A stretch of 64,000 bases of DNA, taken from the NCBI GenBank assembly GCA_958009055.1, contig OY253657.1, forward strand, positions 434,001 through 498,000, written 5' to 3'. Source of the stretch: Choricystis sp. odSpoLacu1 (Eukaryota > Chlorophyta > Trebouxiophyceae). Shown one piece after another: positions 11,306 to 22,906 of the stretch; positions within the stretch are counted from its first letter, which is position 1, and the number at the start of each line of letters is the position of its first letter. Both the position numbers and the translations under genes were made by a program. The notes below the pieces were generated by a model that did not search any database, was not told the DNA's origin, and saw only the letters and a list, made by a program, of their open reading frames with translations.

Positions 11306-11826
11306 GATAGTGTTTTTTGTTGTCCTGGTTTTGGTTAGTAAAGAGAACGCTCCCCGACAAAAACGTCATGAAGAAAGAAAAAATGCAGCATGGAACAAAC
11401 GTAACACAGGAGCAAGCGATTTCTCGGGCACAAGCGCAGAAAAAAAAGGAAAAAGTCGGGAAAGAGGGTTAAAAAACACGCTTCACTGAGAAAAATAAAG
11501 GTCTCTCTCTCTCTCTTTCGAAGGGGGTCTCCGCTCGAATCGCTCGCTGGGGTGTGTGGAGTGCGGTGCTCGAAAAAGGGGGTGGCGCGGGGGGAACTGG
11601 GCAGAAAAAGAGGGGGGGGGAGTGGCGCGGTGTGTGCCGTGTTGTTCGCAGCCCGGGGTCGTCGCCCGCGGGGGTGGGGGGCACACAGCACAGCCACCGC
11701 AGCCAGGTACCAGAAAAAATCAGAGTGGAGTGTGCGCAGTGCATCCGCGCGAGGGGTGTAAAAAAAAATGAGGGGGGGTAGGTTGTGTCTTCTTCTCTCT
11801 CCTCTCCACTCCACCATCCACCCACA
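11306..11826. other. Convergent 3' intergenic region, no gene seen
   Basis: This lies between the 3' ends of the sugar transporter and the MAPK gene. It is lower in GC than its surroundings, with A-rich stretches near 11371-11470 and G-rich stretches near 11570-11640. The short frames on both strands show no family features. It probably contains the two 3' untranslated regions. Confidence 0.5.
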
Positions 11827-13354
11827 TCACCCCGCGTACGAGTTGGACCGCAGCACCGCCGAGCTGGCGTCCGCGTGCGCATCGTGGAAGCCGCCCCCCG
11901 CCGCAGCGGTGGGTTTGGCAGGCTCCCAGTGGTGGTGTGACGTCGCGCCCGCTGGCGGCCCCGCCGCGCGCGCGGCCTCGCTCGCAAACTCGCGCACCCG
12001 CTCCCGGGGCAGGGACGCCGCCTGACCGAGCAGGCCACCCCCCATGGGGGCTCCCGGTTGGGCGCCCCCCGCGGCGACGACGCCTTCCGCGGCCGCAAAC
12101 TGGCGCTTGAACGCGTCGACCGCCGACGGGTACAAAAACGTGGGCGGCGCGGCGGACGCCAGGTGGTCGGCCAGCAGGTGGGGGTGGTACTCCAGAATTT
12201 CACGGTAAAGCAGGGAGCGGACGTCGTCGGCGGTGAGTTTGCGGCGCTCAAACTCGAACGCCAGTTTGGAGACGGGGGCGGCCGCGGGTTCGCGCGCCGC
12301 GCACGCCAGCCCCGCGAAATAGGGGTCCGCCAACGCCTCCTCCGCCGTCGGCCGCGCGGCAGGGTCAAACGCCAGCAGCCTCGTCAGCAGGCGCAGGGCC
12401 GCCGGGTCGGCGCGCGGAAAGTGGCGGTCGAGCGGGACGCCCGCTTTCGGCCGCATGTTGAGCAAAAAGCGGCGCGCCTTTTCGTTGCGCACTTTGGCCA
12501 CCACGTCCGCGGGCGGCGTGCCCAGCAGGTCGGTGATCAGCTCCAGCTGGTGCACCACGTTGCGGCCTGGGAACAGGGGCTTGCCTTGCAGGACTTCGGC
12601 AAAGATGCAGCCGATCGACCACACGTCGATCGCGGGCGAGTAGCGCGCGAAAAACGAGCCACACAGCTCGGGGGCACGATACCACCGGGTCGCCACGTAG
12701 TCCGTCCAGAAGATGGTCTGGGGCGCGTCCGTGAAGGCGGGGCGGGCGAGGCCAAAGTCGCAGATTTTGAGTTTGCAGTCGGCGTTGGCCAGAATGTTTT
12801 TGGGCTTCAAGTCCCGGTGGAACACTTGGGCCGAGTGGATGTATTTCAGGCCGCGCAGCAGTTGGTAGAGGAAGAACTGGTGGTGTTCAGGCGTCAGGTC
12901 GTCGTTGGCTTTGATGACCTGGGGGTAACAATGGGGTCGGGGTGGAGGGGGTGGGGTGGGGTGGGGTGAAAAAAACGACACACACTCTCTCTCTCTTATT
13001 TAGCTCCACAAAAAAAACATCTCCCCCCCCTCCCACCTGGTGCAAATCCGTCTCCATCAGCTCAAACACGACGTAGATGTCCTTGAAGTCGCGCGGCGAG
13101 GGGGGCAGCATGATGTGCTTGACGTCCACAATGTCGGGGTGGCGCAGCAGGCGCAACAGTTTGACCTCGCGCAGGATGCGCGTCGCATCACTCACGTGGT
13201 CAAACACGTTGTTGATCTTCTTGATGGCCACCCTCTCCCCCGTCGTGTTGTCGATTGCGGAGCAGACGACGCCGTAGGAGCCCTTGCCGATGACTTCTTG
13301 CACGGTGTAGCGCGCGGCGTCGCCGGCCTCCGAGAAGAAGTCGGAGGGGTGCAT
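11827..13354 (-). CDS. MAP kinase, plant TDY class (group D)
   Basis: Two exons (13354-13037 and 12918-11827, phase 0) give 469 residues. The kinase domain is complete: GKGSYGVVCSA (Gly loop), VAIKKI (Lys), HRDLKPKNILAN (catalytic loop), CDFGLARP (DFG) and the activation loop FWTDYVATRWYRAPEL. The TDY phosphorylation site marks group D plant MAPKs, which characteristically have a long C-terminal extension. Here the extension is about 130 residues and ends RSNSYAG. The CD-type region has LAFEFERRKLTADDVRSLLY. A further 5' coding exon at 13949-14065 could belong to this gene. The role is stress or developmental phosphorelay; the upstream kinase is not visible here. Confidence 0.93.
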
Positions 13355-14065
13355 GGTGGTGGTGGAGAAGGGGGGGGGGCGGGTGGAGGGGGGCGGCCTG
13401 TGTGGTGGGGTGTGGGGAAAGGGGGTTGTGGTGAGTGGTCGTGTGTGTCAGGGGGGGGGGGGAGGGCAGGGCGGCGGCGGAAGAGCGAAAAGAGGCGCCC
13501 GAGGCTCTGTGGACGACGCGGACCGCGCTCCTTCGTCTGCCCCCCCCCCCATCCATTTTCTGCCCGCCTTCACCCCCAATGACCCTGCCTCCGAACGCCG
13601 ACATACAGCGTCGACTGCGTGGTGGGGGCGCGGGGCGCGCGCGGGGAGAGGAGGGGAGGAGGGGGGGCGTGCACAACGCGTGCCCCTTCCGGCCAGGCAG
13701 GCTTGTCCGGCCGTCTCCCCCCTTTGCATCCACGCATCCACTCACGCATCGCGCCGCCCCTGTCGCGACCCGACACGCAAGTTCGGTGACAGGGGCGAGC
13801 GGCGGGTGCAAGGCGGGGGGCGGGGCGCGGGGGCGGGCGAGCGCGCGCGCCCTCTCGGCCAGGGGGCGTTTGGTCGCGCCGCCTGGCACCCGTGCGACAT
13901 TGGCCCCTCACCCTCCCCGCCTCCCATCACGCGAAGCGCACTACTCACCTTGGTGTCACCGTCGGTCGGCGGCAGCGGCTTGAGCGAGGACGGGGCGCCG
14001 TCGACAGGGGCGACGGCGGCGGGGCGAAAAGGGACGAGGCGAGAGAACCAGGACTTGTGAGGCAT
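13355..14065 (-). CDS. Possible first exon and first intron of the MAPK gene
   Basis: On the minus strand, ATG at 14065 opens MPHKSWFSRLVPFRPAAVAP..., 39 codons to a good donor AAG/GTGAGTAG at 13949/13948. A matching acceptor (CACACAG) ends at 13398, leaving 43 bases before the MAPK ATG. With the run of 10 G (plus strand, 13370-13379) shortened by one, those bases become 14 codons in frame with the kinase. That is the same one-unit excess seen at many other sites here. Without that correction, this would be a separate short upstream coding exon or a 5' UTR. The intervening sequence has the G-rich start and C-rich end typical of local introns. Confidence 0.35.
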
Positions 14066-14283
14066 GTACGATGCGCGTTGATTCAGGCCTCCATACGGCG
14101 GTGTGGAGGCGGGGCGCGGGTGGAAAGGAGGGGGGCGCGTTTGGGGAGAGGGAAAACAAAGCCAAAAGCGCAGAGTGAGCCGCAGACGCGGGCGGCGTTT
14201 ACTCTTTCGCGCCGCGAAGCGAGAACGGGGGGAGACGAGCGTTGGCGCGCCCACACGCCCCCCACTCCCCTTCCACACCCGCC

Positions 14284-15871
14284 ATGCTAGCCTTCGAGCC
14301 ACATCGAGGCCCCCTCCTGCTGCCGAACAAGGGGCTGGTGCTGGATGGTGAGAGAGAGAGAAAAGGGCGAACAAACAAATTCAAGATGCGAGCGCGAACC
14401 GTGTGTGTCGCGCCGCCGCCCTCCTGTCCCAGCATACACGTTCACATCAATGCTGATATCCACACACACACACACACAGGCACCCGCCTCGCCGCCGTCA
14501 CGGCAGCTGCCCCGCGCCACGCGCGCCGCCGCCGCGCCCACGGCGCGACGGGGGCGGAAGCCGCGGTCCACCTGGCCAACGCGCTGCTGGGAGCAGGTAT
14601 GAGTGAGAGAGGACGATTGAGTGGTGGTGGTGGGAAAAGACAGAAAAATCGATGTTTTTTTCACCCCTATCACCCCCCCACAGGCCTCCTCGCCCTCCCC
14701 TTTGCCTTCCGCGCCACCGGCCTGGCCCTGGCCACCCTGTTGATTGCCACCGCCGCCCTGGCCGCCCGCGCCTCGTTGCGCCTGCTGCTGGCGTCCGCGG
14801 GTGCCGCCCGCACGCCGTCGTTGGCAGGAGTGGCACGAGCCGCCTTTGGCCCCCCCGGCGCCGCCACCGCGCGCGCGGCGGTCGCCGTGCTCAACTTTGT
14901 GGCCCTGGTGGCGTACGTGACGGCGGTCGGCGACACGCTGGGCGGGGCGGCGGCTGCCGCAGCGATCGCGCCGCCACGGGCCGCGGTCGCCGCGGTCGCC
15001 GCCGCCACCGTGGGCGCCGCCACCGCGGCCGCAGCCGCCGCCCCGCGCACCCTGACCGCGTTGTCCGCGCTGGCGGTGGGGGGGGGCGTTGGCGTTCGCG
15101 GCCTGCTTGGCAGCGACTGCTGCGGCCGGTGGTGCCACCACCACACACACACCACCACCTTCTCTCGCCCTGTGGCGTCCCGCCGGCATCCCGGCCGCCG
15201 CCCCCCTGCTCGCCTACGCGTTCACCTGCCACGTGGCGTTGTTTGACGTGTACAGAGGGCTGCGCTCTCGCAACCTGCCCACACTCGCGGCTTCTGTCGA
15301 CGCCGCTCTGGCCCTCGCGGCCGCCACCCACGCCGCCGTGGGGGCGTCTGGCTATGCCGCCTATGGAGACGCCACCGCGGGCGACGTGGGGGCTAATTTG
15401 GCGGCTGGAGGGGGCGGCGCGGGCGCGCGGTGCGTGTTTGCTTTGGCCTTAGTCGGTGGCGCCCCCCTCGTCCTGTGCCCGCTGAGTGAGGCCGTGTTTG
15501 GTGGAGGGGGGGTCGATGATGGTGGCGATGACGACGCTGAGCGAGGCGGTGGGGCGGCCCCCCGCACACCCAGCCGCTCCTCGGCCGTGTCCCGCAGCGC
15601 CTTCCTCTTGACCGCCGCCGCCGCCGCCGCCACCGCCCTCCCTCGCGTGGAAGCCGGCCTCGCCCTGGCGGGCGCCACCGCGGGCGTGGTGGCCGGGTTC
15701 TGGCTGCCGGCAACGTGTTACGTGAGGCTGCGGCCGGCGCCGCGGCGGCGGCCGCTGTCGGCCGTGGGACGGCGCACACGCCGCGACACGAGCGGCCTGG
15801 CCACCGCGGCCGCCCTGGTGGTGGCTGGTGCGGGCGTGGCGGCGGCGGGGGTGGCGAGTGTGTTTGGGTAG
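14284..15871 (+). CDS. Amino-acid transporter, AAAP/SLC38-like family
   Basis: Exons 14284-14347, 14480-14596 and 14684-15871. The family hallmark spans exons 2 and 3: VHLANALLGAG then LLALPFAFRATG, the start of helix 1 in AAAP transporters. About ten further hydrophobic helices follow, including AYAFTCHVALFDVYRGL and FALALVGGAPLVLCPLSEAVF. The frame breaks in a run of 9 G at 15078-15086; dropping one G gives a continuous protein of about 455 residues. Likely a proton- or sodium-coupled amino-acid carrier of the vacuole or plasma membrane; the substrate cannot be told. Next to FIS1 on the same strand, about 135 bp apart. Confidence 0.78.
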
Positions 15872-16005
15872 GAGTGTAGAAAAAGCAGAGTCGCAAAAGG
15901 AGCGTGTTATTCGCCACATTCCGTTTCGTTTTCGTTCGCAGCCGCGGGCACTCCCCGTGCTGCACCCGACACCACGCACAAAGCCACCATCTCTCTACCC
16001 CTACC

Positions 16006-16769
16006 ATGGCCACCACCGCCCCCAGCCCGCCCCCAGCCCCCCCCGCCGACCTGCCGACGACCGACCACGACGACGTGCTCGACTGCGAGCGCGCCTACCT
16101 GGATGCTCGCGGCGGCCCCCAAGCCGCGGAGAAAGCGTTTCAGTGAGTGTGTGGGTGGTGTCGGTGGTGGGGAGAAGGCGGGAGAGGGAGGCACGGGGCG
16201 TGGAATTGCGCACCCAGTGGGCTCCTGGCCAGCAGGGCGCAGAAAACGCTTGCCGCCCCCACACCCGCCCCCCAGCTCCACGCTGCCCCTGTGCAGGGCT
16301 GTGGTGGAGTCGTGCCTGTGCGTGCACGAGCCGGCAGCACGCGAGAGCGCACACACACGGGGCGGCGAAACGAAACGCGAGCCAGCCCAATCCCCATGCC
16401 TTTTTCGCTCACCCACCCTCTCCACTCAGGCTCGTCTGGACGCTCGTCCACTCCACCTGGCTCTCCGACGCCCGCCGCGGCCGCGAGCTGGCGGAAACCC
16501 TGGCCTCCGACCCGGGCGCGGAAGCGGCGGCGGTGCGCGATTTGACCTACCTGCAAGCCGTCGCGGCACACAAGCTCGGCGACAACGTCGCGGCCCGCCG
16601 CCTGCTGGCCTCCCTGCTCGCCACCTCCCCCCACTGCCGCCAGGCCGCGTCGTTGAAGACGGCGGTGGATGACGCGGTGGTGAGGGATGGGTTGGTGGGG
16701 CTGGGGGTGGGGGCGGCGCTGGTCGCGGCGGCCGGTTTTGCGATTGCATCCTTCATGCGCCGCACTTGA
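16006..16769 (+). CDS. FIS1: Mitochondrial/peroxisomal fission protein FIS1
   Basis: Two exons (16006-16142, 16430-16769; phase 2) give 158 residues, the normal FIS1 size. The TPR-like helical bundle shows QLVWTLVHSTW, then LTYLQAVAAHKLGDNVAARRLL, and RDGLVGLGVGAALVAAAGF. This last is the conserved DGLxG box followed by the C-terminal tail anchor, ending FMRRT. FIS1 sits in the outer mitochondrial and peroxisomal membranes and recruits fission adaptors or dynamin. The N-terminus carries an unusual Pro-rich stretch of about 15 residues. The intron is a clear case of the local G-rich 5' / C-rich 3' layout. A TGTAA lies at 16862-16866. Confidence 0.93.
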
Positions 16770-16861
16770 GAGAGGCAGAGGGAGAGGCTGTGTGTGTTTT
16801 TATGTGCGCACTCTTTGTGTGTGTGTTTTCTTTGAGCCCGCGCTGTGCGCGTTTTCTTGTG

Positions 16862-16866
16862 TGTAA
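16862..16866 (+). terminator. Candidate TGTAA poly(A) signal of FIS1
   Basis: TGTAA lies about 93 bases after the FIS1 stop and is followed by T-rich sequence, in a gap that ends at the convergent biotin ligase gene (stop at 16918). Confidence 0.45.
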
Positions 16867-16917
16867 ATTTTTTATTGTTTTTCTTGTATGTTTTGATGTT
16901 TGTTACACACACTCACA

Positions 16918-17407
16918 TCATGCCTTCCTGCGCACCAGCCCCTGCAACAGATCCAGCGAGTTGGCGTCCGGATGCAGCTCCACGGTGGCGCCGCCGCCGG
17001 TGGTGGCCTTCAAAAAGCCTGCGTCTGAGAGGCCCTGAATGGTCACCTCCTCGCCTCCACCGTCCACGGTGACGCGCTGCCCCGTGTGCAGCCAGGCGGC
17101 GTGGTAGGCGTCGGAGAGGGTGGATGAGAAGCCGTCTGACGCCAGAGTGTCCAGGGCGGGTTCGAGCGCGTTGCACAGTGTGGCCAGCGCGCGGCGTGGC
17201 GACAACGCGGCGACCGCGCTCTCCCCGCCCGCCGCCGCCGCCGCGTCGGCCAGGGAGGCAAAGGGGGGGGAGGGGTTGACCACATTCATGCCGATGCCGG
17301 TAGTGACGCGGAAGGCGCCGTCGGCCCAGCTGTGTGGGTGAAGGAGGGGGGGGGGGGGGAGTTGTTTTTGAGTGTGGAGAGTACGGCACGACCCACCGGC
17401 TTCCCTT

Positions 17408-17457
<50 letters not shown>

Positions 17458-18249
17458 TCTCTCACCACGAGTGGCACAGCACGCCCGCCAGCTTGGCGCC
17501 CCCCAGGTAGACGTCGTTGGGCCACTTGATGCGAATCGTCGCGGCAGCAGCACGTGCCGCCGCGAGACGCGCAGCGCCCTCCTCTCCCCCCTCCCGCACA
17601 GCGTCCGCCACCGCGGCCACCAGTTCGGCACGGGCCGCCTGCAGTACGGCCAGGGAGACGACGTATTGAACAAAAGGGAGGCGGGTGCCTGAAACATCAA
17701 TGCGCGTGGAGAGGGACGCGGCGAGGCAGCCTGCCGGCGACGTCCACGCGTTGGCGCCCCGCCCCTTGCCCGCGGTCTGGGTGGAGGCGACCACAACGAG
17801 GCCAGGCGGAGCGCGCACTGCCGCGCCTTGAAGCAAGGCTTGGGTCGAGGGCAGCTCATCGGCGGACAGCAGCACGCGGCCCAGGCGGCGCGTGGTGAGG
17901 GCCGCAAAGAAGGGGGCCGCGTCTGCAGGCGGGGCTGGCGCGTACGTGAGGGAGGCGGTGGTGGATGGACTGGTGGCGAGGGGGTCCTGATGTGTGGTGT
18001 GAGGGTGGGTCGGTCGGTCGAAACGAAAAACAGATGCCTGCGCACGCTCCCCTGCTCCCTCTCCCCACCCGCACTCACCGTGCCTAGCACCGCTCTTGCG
18101 TCCTCCAATTCGCCCTCCGTCGCAGCGCACACGGTGACGGCGGCGACAGCCTCAGCGGACGCCGGCGCGGCGCGGGGCGGCATGGGGCGGTGCGCGCGGC
18201 GCGCAGCGGCGAGGGCGGTGGGCGCGCCCCGCCAGCGGGGCAGCAGCAT
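16918..18249 (-). CDS. HCS: Biotin--protein ligase (holocarboxylase synthetase)
   Basis: Three exons (18249-18079, 17986-17466, 17329-16918) give about 367 residues, matching plant HCS. It forms biotinyl-5'-AMP and transfers biotin to carboxylases. The BPL/LPL catalytic domain shows STQTAGKGRGANAW (the biotinyl-AMP loop), IKWPNDVYLGGAKLAGVLC (catalytic Lys) and GIGMNVVNPSPP. The C-terminal cap domain has LHTGQRVTVDG and the GLSDAGFL strand. The start MLLPRWRGAPTALAAARR is basic and Ala-rich, consistent with organelle targeting. An upstream in-frame Met lies across a (TG)n tract and was not used. Intron 2 carries long CT/GA repeats. Confidence 0.93.
17410..17463. repeat. (CT)n / (GA)n microsatellite
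   Basis: About 25 CT units with one CTAT interruption at the 5' side (sense strand: GA repeats) of biotin-ligase intron 2, directly next to its donor. Confidence 0.9.
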
Positions 18250-18261
18250 GCACACACACTG

Positions 18262-18262
<1 letters not shown>

Positions 18263-18297
<35 letters not shown>
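18263..18297. repeat. (TG)n tract 5' of the biotin ligase gene
   Basis: About 17 TG units on the plus strand, immediately upstream of the chosen minus-strand start codon, in the gap between biotin ligase and the acetyltransferase. It explains the spurious His-Thr reading frame there. Confidence 0.85.
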
Positions 18298-18301
<4 letters not shown>

Positions 18302-18381
18302 AGAGGGAGAGAGAGGGAGGCTGCGCGTCTCTTCTCGCTCTCTCGACGGTTGTGTTTTTTTTCCATCAAGTGTTTTCCTTT

Positions 18382-18386
18382 TTACA
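18382..18386 (-). terminator. Candidate TGTAA poly(A) signal (minus strand)
   Basis: TTACA on the plus strand reads TGTAA on the minus strand, 27 bases after the stop of the acetyltransferase gene. Confidence 0.45.
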
Positions 18387-18412
18387 CACACACAGCAGCC
18401 CCCAAACCCCAC

Positions 18413-19109
<697 letters not shown>

Positions 19110-19261
19110 TTCACAGTTCGACGAAACTCGTCGGTCGGACTGCGAGAAGTTTTTTTCAGTTTTCGTTTCTCTTTTTTTTCTCGCGCTTCTCCCCGTGTTT
19201 GCACGCTCCCCTCGCCCCGCGGGGACCGCGTGTGTGCAACCAGCGCACCTACCACGCCAAC

Positions 19262-20173
19262 ATGAGCGGAGAAACGATTGTGAGTGGTGTCTGTGTCTGA
19301 GCGCTGTGTTTCAATCCAATCCCGATGCGCGAACCCGCTCGGACGGGGAGCCCCCACGCGCCAGCCCTGCGGCCTAGACACACACGTTTGATCCGCACAG
19401 CACACACGCGCGCGGCGCCCAGGGGTGTGCAGAAAACAAAAACCGCGTCCCCACCCCCACCCCCCCCCTCCTCCTCCACACACAGAACGCTGAAGTCCTC
19501 ACCCTCACCTACGGCGCCCTCGTGCGCCAGCTGGTGGCCGACCTGGACGACGTGGACGCCGTCAACCGGCAGCTGGACCAGATGTGAGAGAAGGAGAGGG
19601 GAGGAGAATCAAGAAACAGTGAGAGACGCCGCGCCTCGCTCCACACACTCACACAACTCACCACCATTTTTTTCACACACCTACACCCGCAGGGGCTACA
19701 ACCTGGGCCAACGCCTGGCGGACGACCACCTCGCCCGCACCCGCGCCCCCGCGTGCCGCGACTTGAGGACGGCGGCCGACGCGATTGCTCGGGTGGCCCT
19801 CAAAACCTATCTAGGCGCCACCGCCACCGTCGTGGCCGCGTCTTCTGCGCCGCCGCCGCCCCCGCCGGCGGGTGGAGGAGGCGGGGGGCAGGCCGGCGCC
19901 GGCGGCGGCGGCGGTGGCGACTCTGGCGCCCTCTCCATCGTCATCGAAGACTCCCCCCTCGCCGACTGGGTCGACCTCCCCCCCTCCCTCGCCACCCTCT
20001 CCTATTCAGCCCTGCTGGCGGGCGCGGTGCGGGGGGGGCTGGACGCGGTCGGCATGCCCACCGAGGTTGTGCTGACCCGGGACGCGGCGCGCGGGGACAC
20101 GGTCACAGAGGTGCGGGTCACGCCGCGGGGGGCGCCCCCGGCGGAGAGGTACCCGTTTAAAGATGATGATTGA
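19262..20173 (+). CDS. TRAPPC3: TRAPP complex subunit 3 (Bet3/TRAPPC3)
   Basis: Three exons (19262-19279, 19486-19583, 19693-20173) give about 198 residues. Matches to Bet3 are strong: VLTLTYGALVRQL, VNRQLDQMGYNLGQRLADD, LRTAADAIARVALKTYLG, IEDSPLADWVDLP, SYSALLAGAVRGGLDAV and the closing TEVRVTP. Bet3 is the central palmitate-binding subunit of all TRAPP complexes. The insertion between TYLG and LSIVIED is a Pro/Gly-rich loop of about 40 residues not found in yeast or animals. Exon 1 encodes only six residues (MSGETI) but its donor GTGAGT and phase are clean. Partner of the TRAPPC5 encoded near the left end. Confidence 0.93.
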
Positions 20174-20174
20174 C

Positions 20175-20175
20175 G

Positions 20176-20220
<45 letters not shown>
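20175..20220. repeat. (GT)n(GA)n compound microsatellite
   Basis: Directly after the TRAPPC3 stop: about 12 GT units followed by about 11 GA units, in the gap to the convergent bL17 gene. Confidence 0.9.
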
Positions 20221-20295
20221 CGTCTCGTGTGATGACACGTTTTTTGTTTTGTTTTGTTTCTACACACACATACACGCACCTTCTCTCTCCTCCTC

Positions 20296-20844
20296 TCACC
20301 CCACCTCCGCCGCCGACGCGGGCAACACCCCTCCCTCCTCCCTCCTCCTCCTCGGAGGCCGCGCCCGCCTCAGTTCGCCCGGCCTGTCCACAAACTCGAT
20401 CCACGCGAGGCGCGCGCCGTCCCCGGCCCGCACGCGCGACGCCAGCACGCGCGTGTACCCGCCCTCCCGGTCCGTGTAGCGGGCGGCCAGCGGGCCAAAC
20501 AGTTTGGCCAGGGTGCCGTCGGCGCCGTTGCCGGGGAGCATGGCCGCCGCCGCGCGGCGGGAGGCGAGGTCTGCCGTTTTGCCGAGTGTGACCGCGCGGT
20601 CGGCCACGCGGCGCAGCTCCTTGGCTTTCGGAAGGGTGGTCTCCAGGCGTTCGTGGCGGACGAGCTGGGCGACGAGGGTGCTGGTGTGTGGGAATGGGGG
20701 GGGGGGGGAAGGGTGAGCGTCGCAATTGTGGGTCGGCAACCGCCCCGCCCGCCCTCTCTCCCTCCCGCCACACACTCGCCGCAGCAGGGAGAGGCGGTGA
20801 GCCGTGGCGCGGCCCAGCTTGCGCAGGCCGTTGCGGTGCCTCAT
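20296..20844 (-). CDS. Ribosomal protein bL17, probably mitochondrial
   Basis: Two exons (20844-20774 and 20680-20296) give about 151 residues. The bacterial L17 start MRHRNGLRKLGRATAHR is followed by LVRHERLETTLPKAKELRRV, VTLGKTADLASRR, LAKLFGPLAARYTDREGGYTRV and RAGDGARLAWIEFVDR. It resembles the E. coli / mitochondrial form more than the cyanobacterial one, so I infer the mitochondrial large ribosomal subunit. The donor is uncertain by a few bases: GCGAGT/GTGTGG gives the right phase but adds two residues compared with bacteria. A basic C-terminal tail follows the core. Confidence 0.9.
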   Translation of the reverse strand: MRHRNGLRKLGRATAHRLSLLRRVCGGRERGRAGRLPTHNCDAHPSPPPPFPHTSTLVAQLVRHERLETTLPKAKELRRVADRAVTLGKTADLASRRAAAAMLPGNGADGTLAKLFGPLAARYTDREGGYTRVLASRVRAGDGARLAWIEFVDRPGELRRARPPRRRREEGGVLPASAAEVG

Positions 20845-21104
20845 CTGCGCGGCGCAGAGAGTGCGTCCACACACAAGCCGTCACGAGAGGGCGAACGACG
20901 TTTGTGTGGCTTCTCTTTCCGCCGCGTCACTCTTTCTCTGAATCGCGCGCTTCCCCACTCCCGCGCGCCCGACCCCCCGCCGGGGGCCACAGGGCGCTCT
21001 CCTCGCCCTTTCCGTGCTGCCAGAGGTCTCCCGCACCCCACGCCAGCTGCTGCGTGCCGCCAACCGCCGGCGTGCCAAGGTGCCCCAAAACAGGACCAAA
21101 CAAA

Positions 21105-22108
21105 ATGTGTGTCTCGTCCACCGTGTTGCGCCCGTCGACGCCCCAGGTGGAGCTCTATGTTTCTTAAAGCAGGTGACCTGGGTGTGGCATGTGCAGAGAG
21201 AGGGAGAGGAGGCAGGAGGCGAGGAGGGCAGAGGAGGGAGGGAGGGAACACCCCGGTCAAAACGAGGTGCCTCTGCGCGCGCCAACCTTCCCTCTCCCTC
21301 CCCACCACCACACCACCACAGCATCGACGGCACCCCCCCCTGGCTCGAGCGCGCCCTCATCTCGGTGGGCGTCTGCCACTTCATGCTGGTGCTGAAGGAC
21401 GCGGCGGCGGGGGAGGGGGAGGAGGTGAGCACGCCGCGCGTGCGGCAGCTCTGCCTCGCTCCCGTGGAAGGAGGCGACGTCTCGTTTGGCGACCACCGCC
21501 GCTCCCGCTCCGACCGTGGCCCCCGCCTGGATGCGAGGGGGCGGCCGTTGGCCCGGGCGACCGCGGTGCCAGGCGTGGTGCGGGAGGCGACGCTGTCCGC
21601 GCTGCCCCCGCGGTCACACCGCGTCGGCATCGTGCGCGGCGCGTCCTCGGACGACATCGCGGCCCTCGCCAAAGCCCACGACGCGGCCGCCGTGTACGAG
21701 CTGTGCCGGTCGGACTGCAGGCACTTTGTGGACGCGGTGGTTGAGGCGGCGGCGGGTGTCAAGGGCGCGAGCGCGGCCGCAGCGCGCGCGCACGCCCGCG
21801 CTGCTCGCGCCGCGCGCGGCGCGCGCGGCCCCGCCACCCGCCTGCTGGATGCTCTGCAAGACTCTGCGCTCGCGTTGAGCGACGCCGCAAACTGGCCCCG
21901 CGTGCGGCGCGCTGCGCGCGCAGTGGGCGCGGCCGCCGCCGCCCTTGCGGCCGCTCGGCGCGGGGTTGTTGTTTTGCCGGCGGTCGCGGGCGTGGCAGCC
22001 CCGCCCCGCGTGCGGCGAGCCGCGGTGGCGGGCGTGGTTGCGCCCCTGGCGGTGGCAGCGGGCGGGTGGAGAGCGATCGCGAGGGTGGTGGCGCGTGCGG
22101 CGCGGTGA
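21105..22108 (+). CDS. Probable papain-fold protein of LRAT/PPPDE type, 5' end unclear
   Basis: The last exon is well bounded: CAG acceptor at 21319-21321, frame from 21322 (phase 2) to the TGA at 22106-22108, 262 codons. It contains GVCHFMLVLKD (possible catalytic His strand), and about 110 residues later YELCRSDCRHFVDAVVEAA. This last is the Cys-His-Phe box seen in LRAT/NC-domain and related permuted papain-fold proteins. The C-terminal third is Ala/Arg/Val-rich with probable membrane-associated helices. An upstream ATG at 21105 (MCVSSTVLRPSTPQ) may open exon 1, but no donor there gives both good sequence and the required phase. Function is inferred only from the motif pair: acyltransferase or thiol peptidase. 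Confidence 0.5.
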
Positions 22109-22276
22109 GGCCACGCGCTCAGGTGCATTGAGAGAGAGAGAGAGAGAGCAGAGCAGAAGGTTTCGGCACGGGCCCAGCGAAACGTCGCGCACTCGTTGCG
22201 AAACGGTGTACTTTTTTTTCTACTTCAAAACGCAGACACCCGAACACACACACGCACACACACACTCCTCACACAC

Positions 22277-22823
22277 TCACCCACCCGTCTGCCCCTTCTT
22301 CTTCTTCTTCTTCTTCTTCCTGCCCACCGGGGCCAGCAGCGAGTCCCGGGACGGGACGCCCCCCCTTGCTCTGACCGCGGCGCCGCGGCCGCCGCCGTCC
22401 GAGCCGGAGTCGTCGTCGTCGCCGCCGGCAGCGGGTGGCGTCACCCCCGCCTGGTGCTGCGGTCGTGCGCTGGCACCCCCCTCCTCCCGCCCACGCTTGG
22501 ACGCGGCCAGGCGGGCCCCCAGGCGGCGGTCCAGGCCGCCCAGGGCGTCGAGGGCCAGCGTGTGTGGGATGTAGGAAGCCCCCAGCCCCAGGCCCGGGGG
22601 GCGGGGCTTGGCGTCGGCGTCGCCGTCGGCAGTGGCTGCCAGGGTGGCGGAGGGACTGGCCAGGCCGAGCAGGCGGGCGGCCTGTGTGGGGGGGAGGTGG
22701 GTCGGCGTCGGCGGCATGTGGGGCGTGGAGGAACGCTGCCTCTCTCTCCCCCTCCCTTCTCCTTCTCCTCACCTGCTGCAGCGCGCTGCCCGACGCGACG
22801 ACATCGCCCGCGCCGCCCGCCAT
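22277..22823 (-). CDS. Unknown small nuclear-type protein with poly-Lys tail
   Basis: Two exons (22823-22773, 22681-22277; phase 0) give 151 residues: MAGGAGDVVASGSALQQ joined to AARLLGLASPSATL. A conserved-looking core is GASYIPHTLALDALGGLDRR. Then comes a basic stretch (SKRGREEGG), an acidic patch (GGDDDDSGSDGG) and eight consecutive Lys encoded by an AAG (plus-strand CTT) repeat. Such a mix suggests a nucleolar or chromatin protein, but I cannot name it. Its start lies about 85 bases from the 3' end of IND1 on the same strand. Confidence 0.6.
22297..22320. repeat. (CTT)n coding microsatellite
   Basis: Eight CTT units on the plus strand, encoding the poly-Lys tract of the minus-strand gene. 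Confidence 0.85.
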
Positions 22824-22906
22824 GAGACAAGGGGGAGAGCGCGTGGCGCCCACAGAGCAAAGAACAAGAAATGTGAGCCGACCCGATTTTTTGGGGGTTT
22901 GTTTGT

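Noticed and set aside
17410..18297. CT, GA and TG tracts as a CRISPR-like or satellite array
   Set aside because: They are plain dinucleotide microsatellites without spaced repeats and lie in an intron and a 5' flank.
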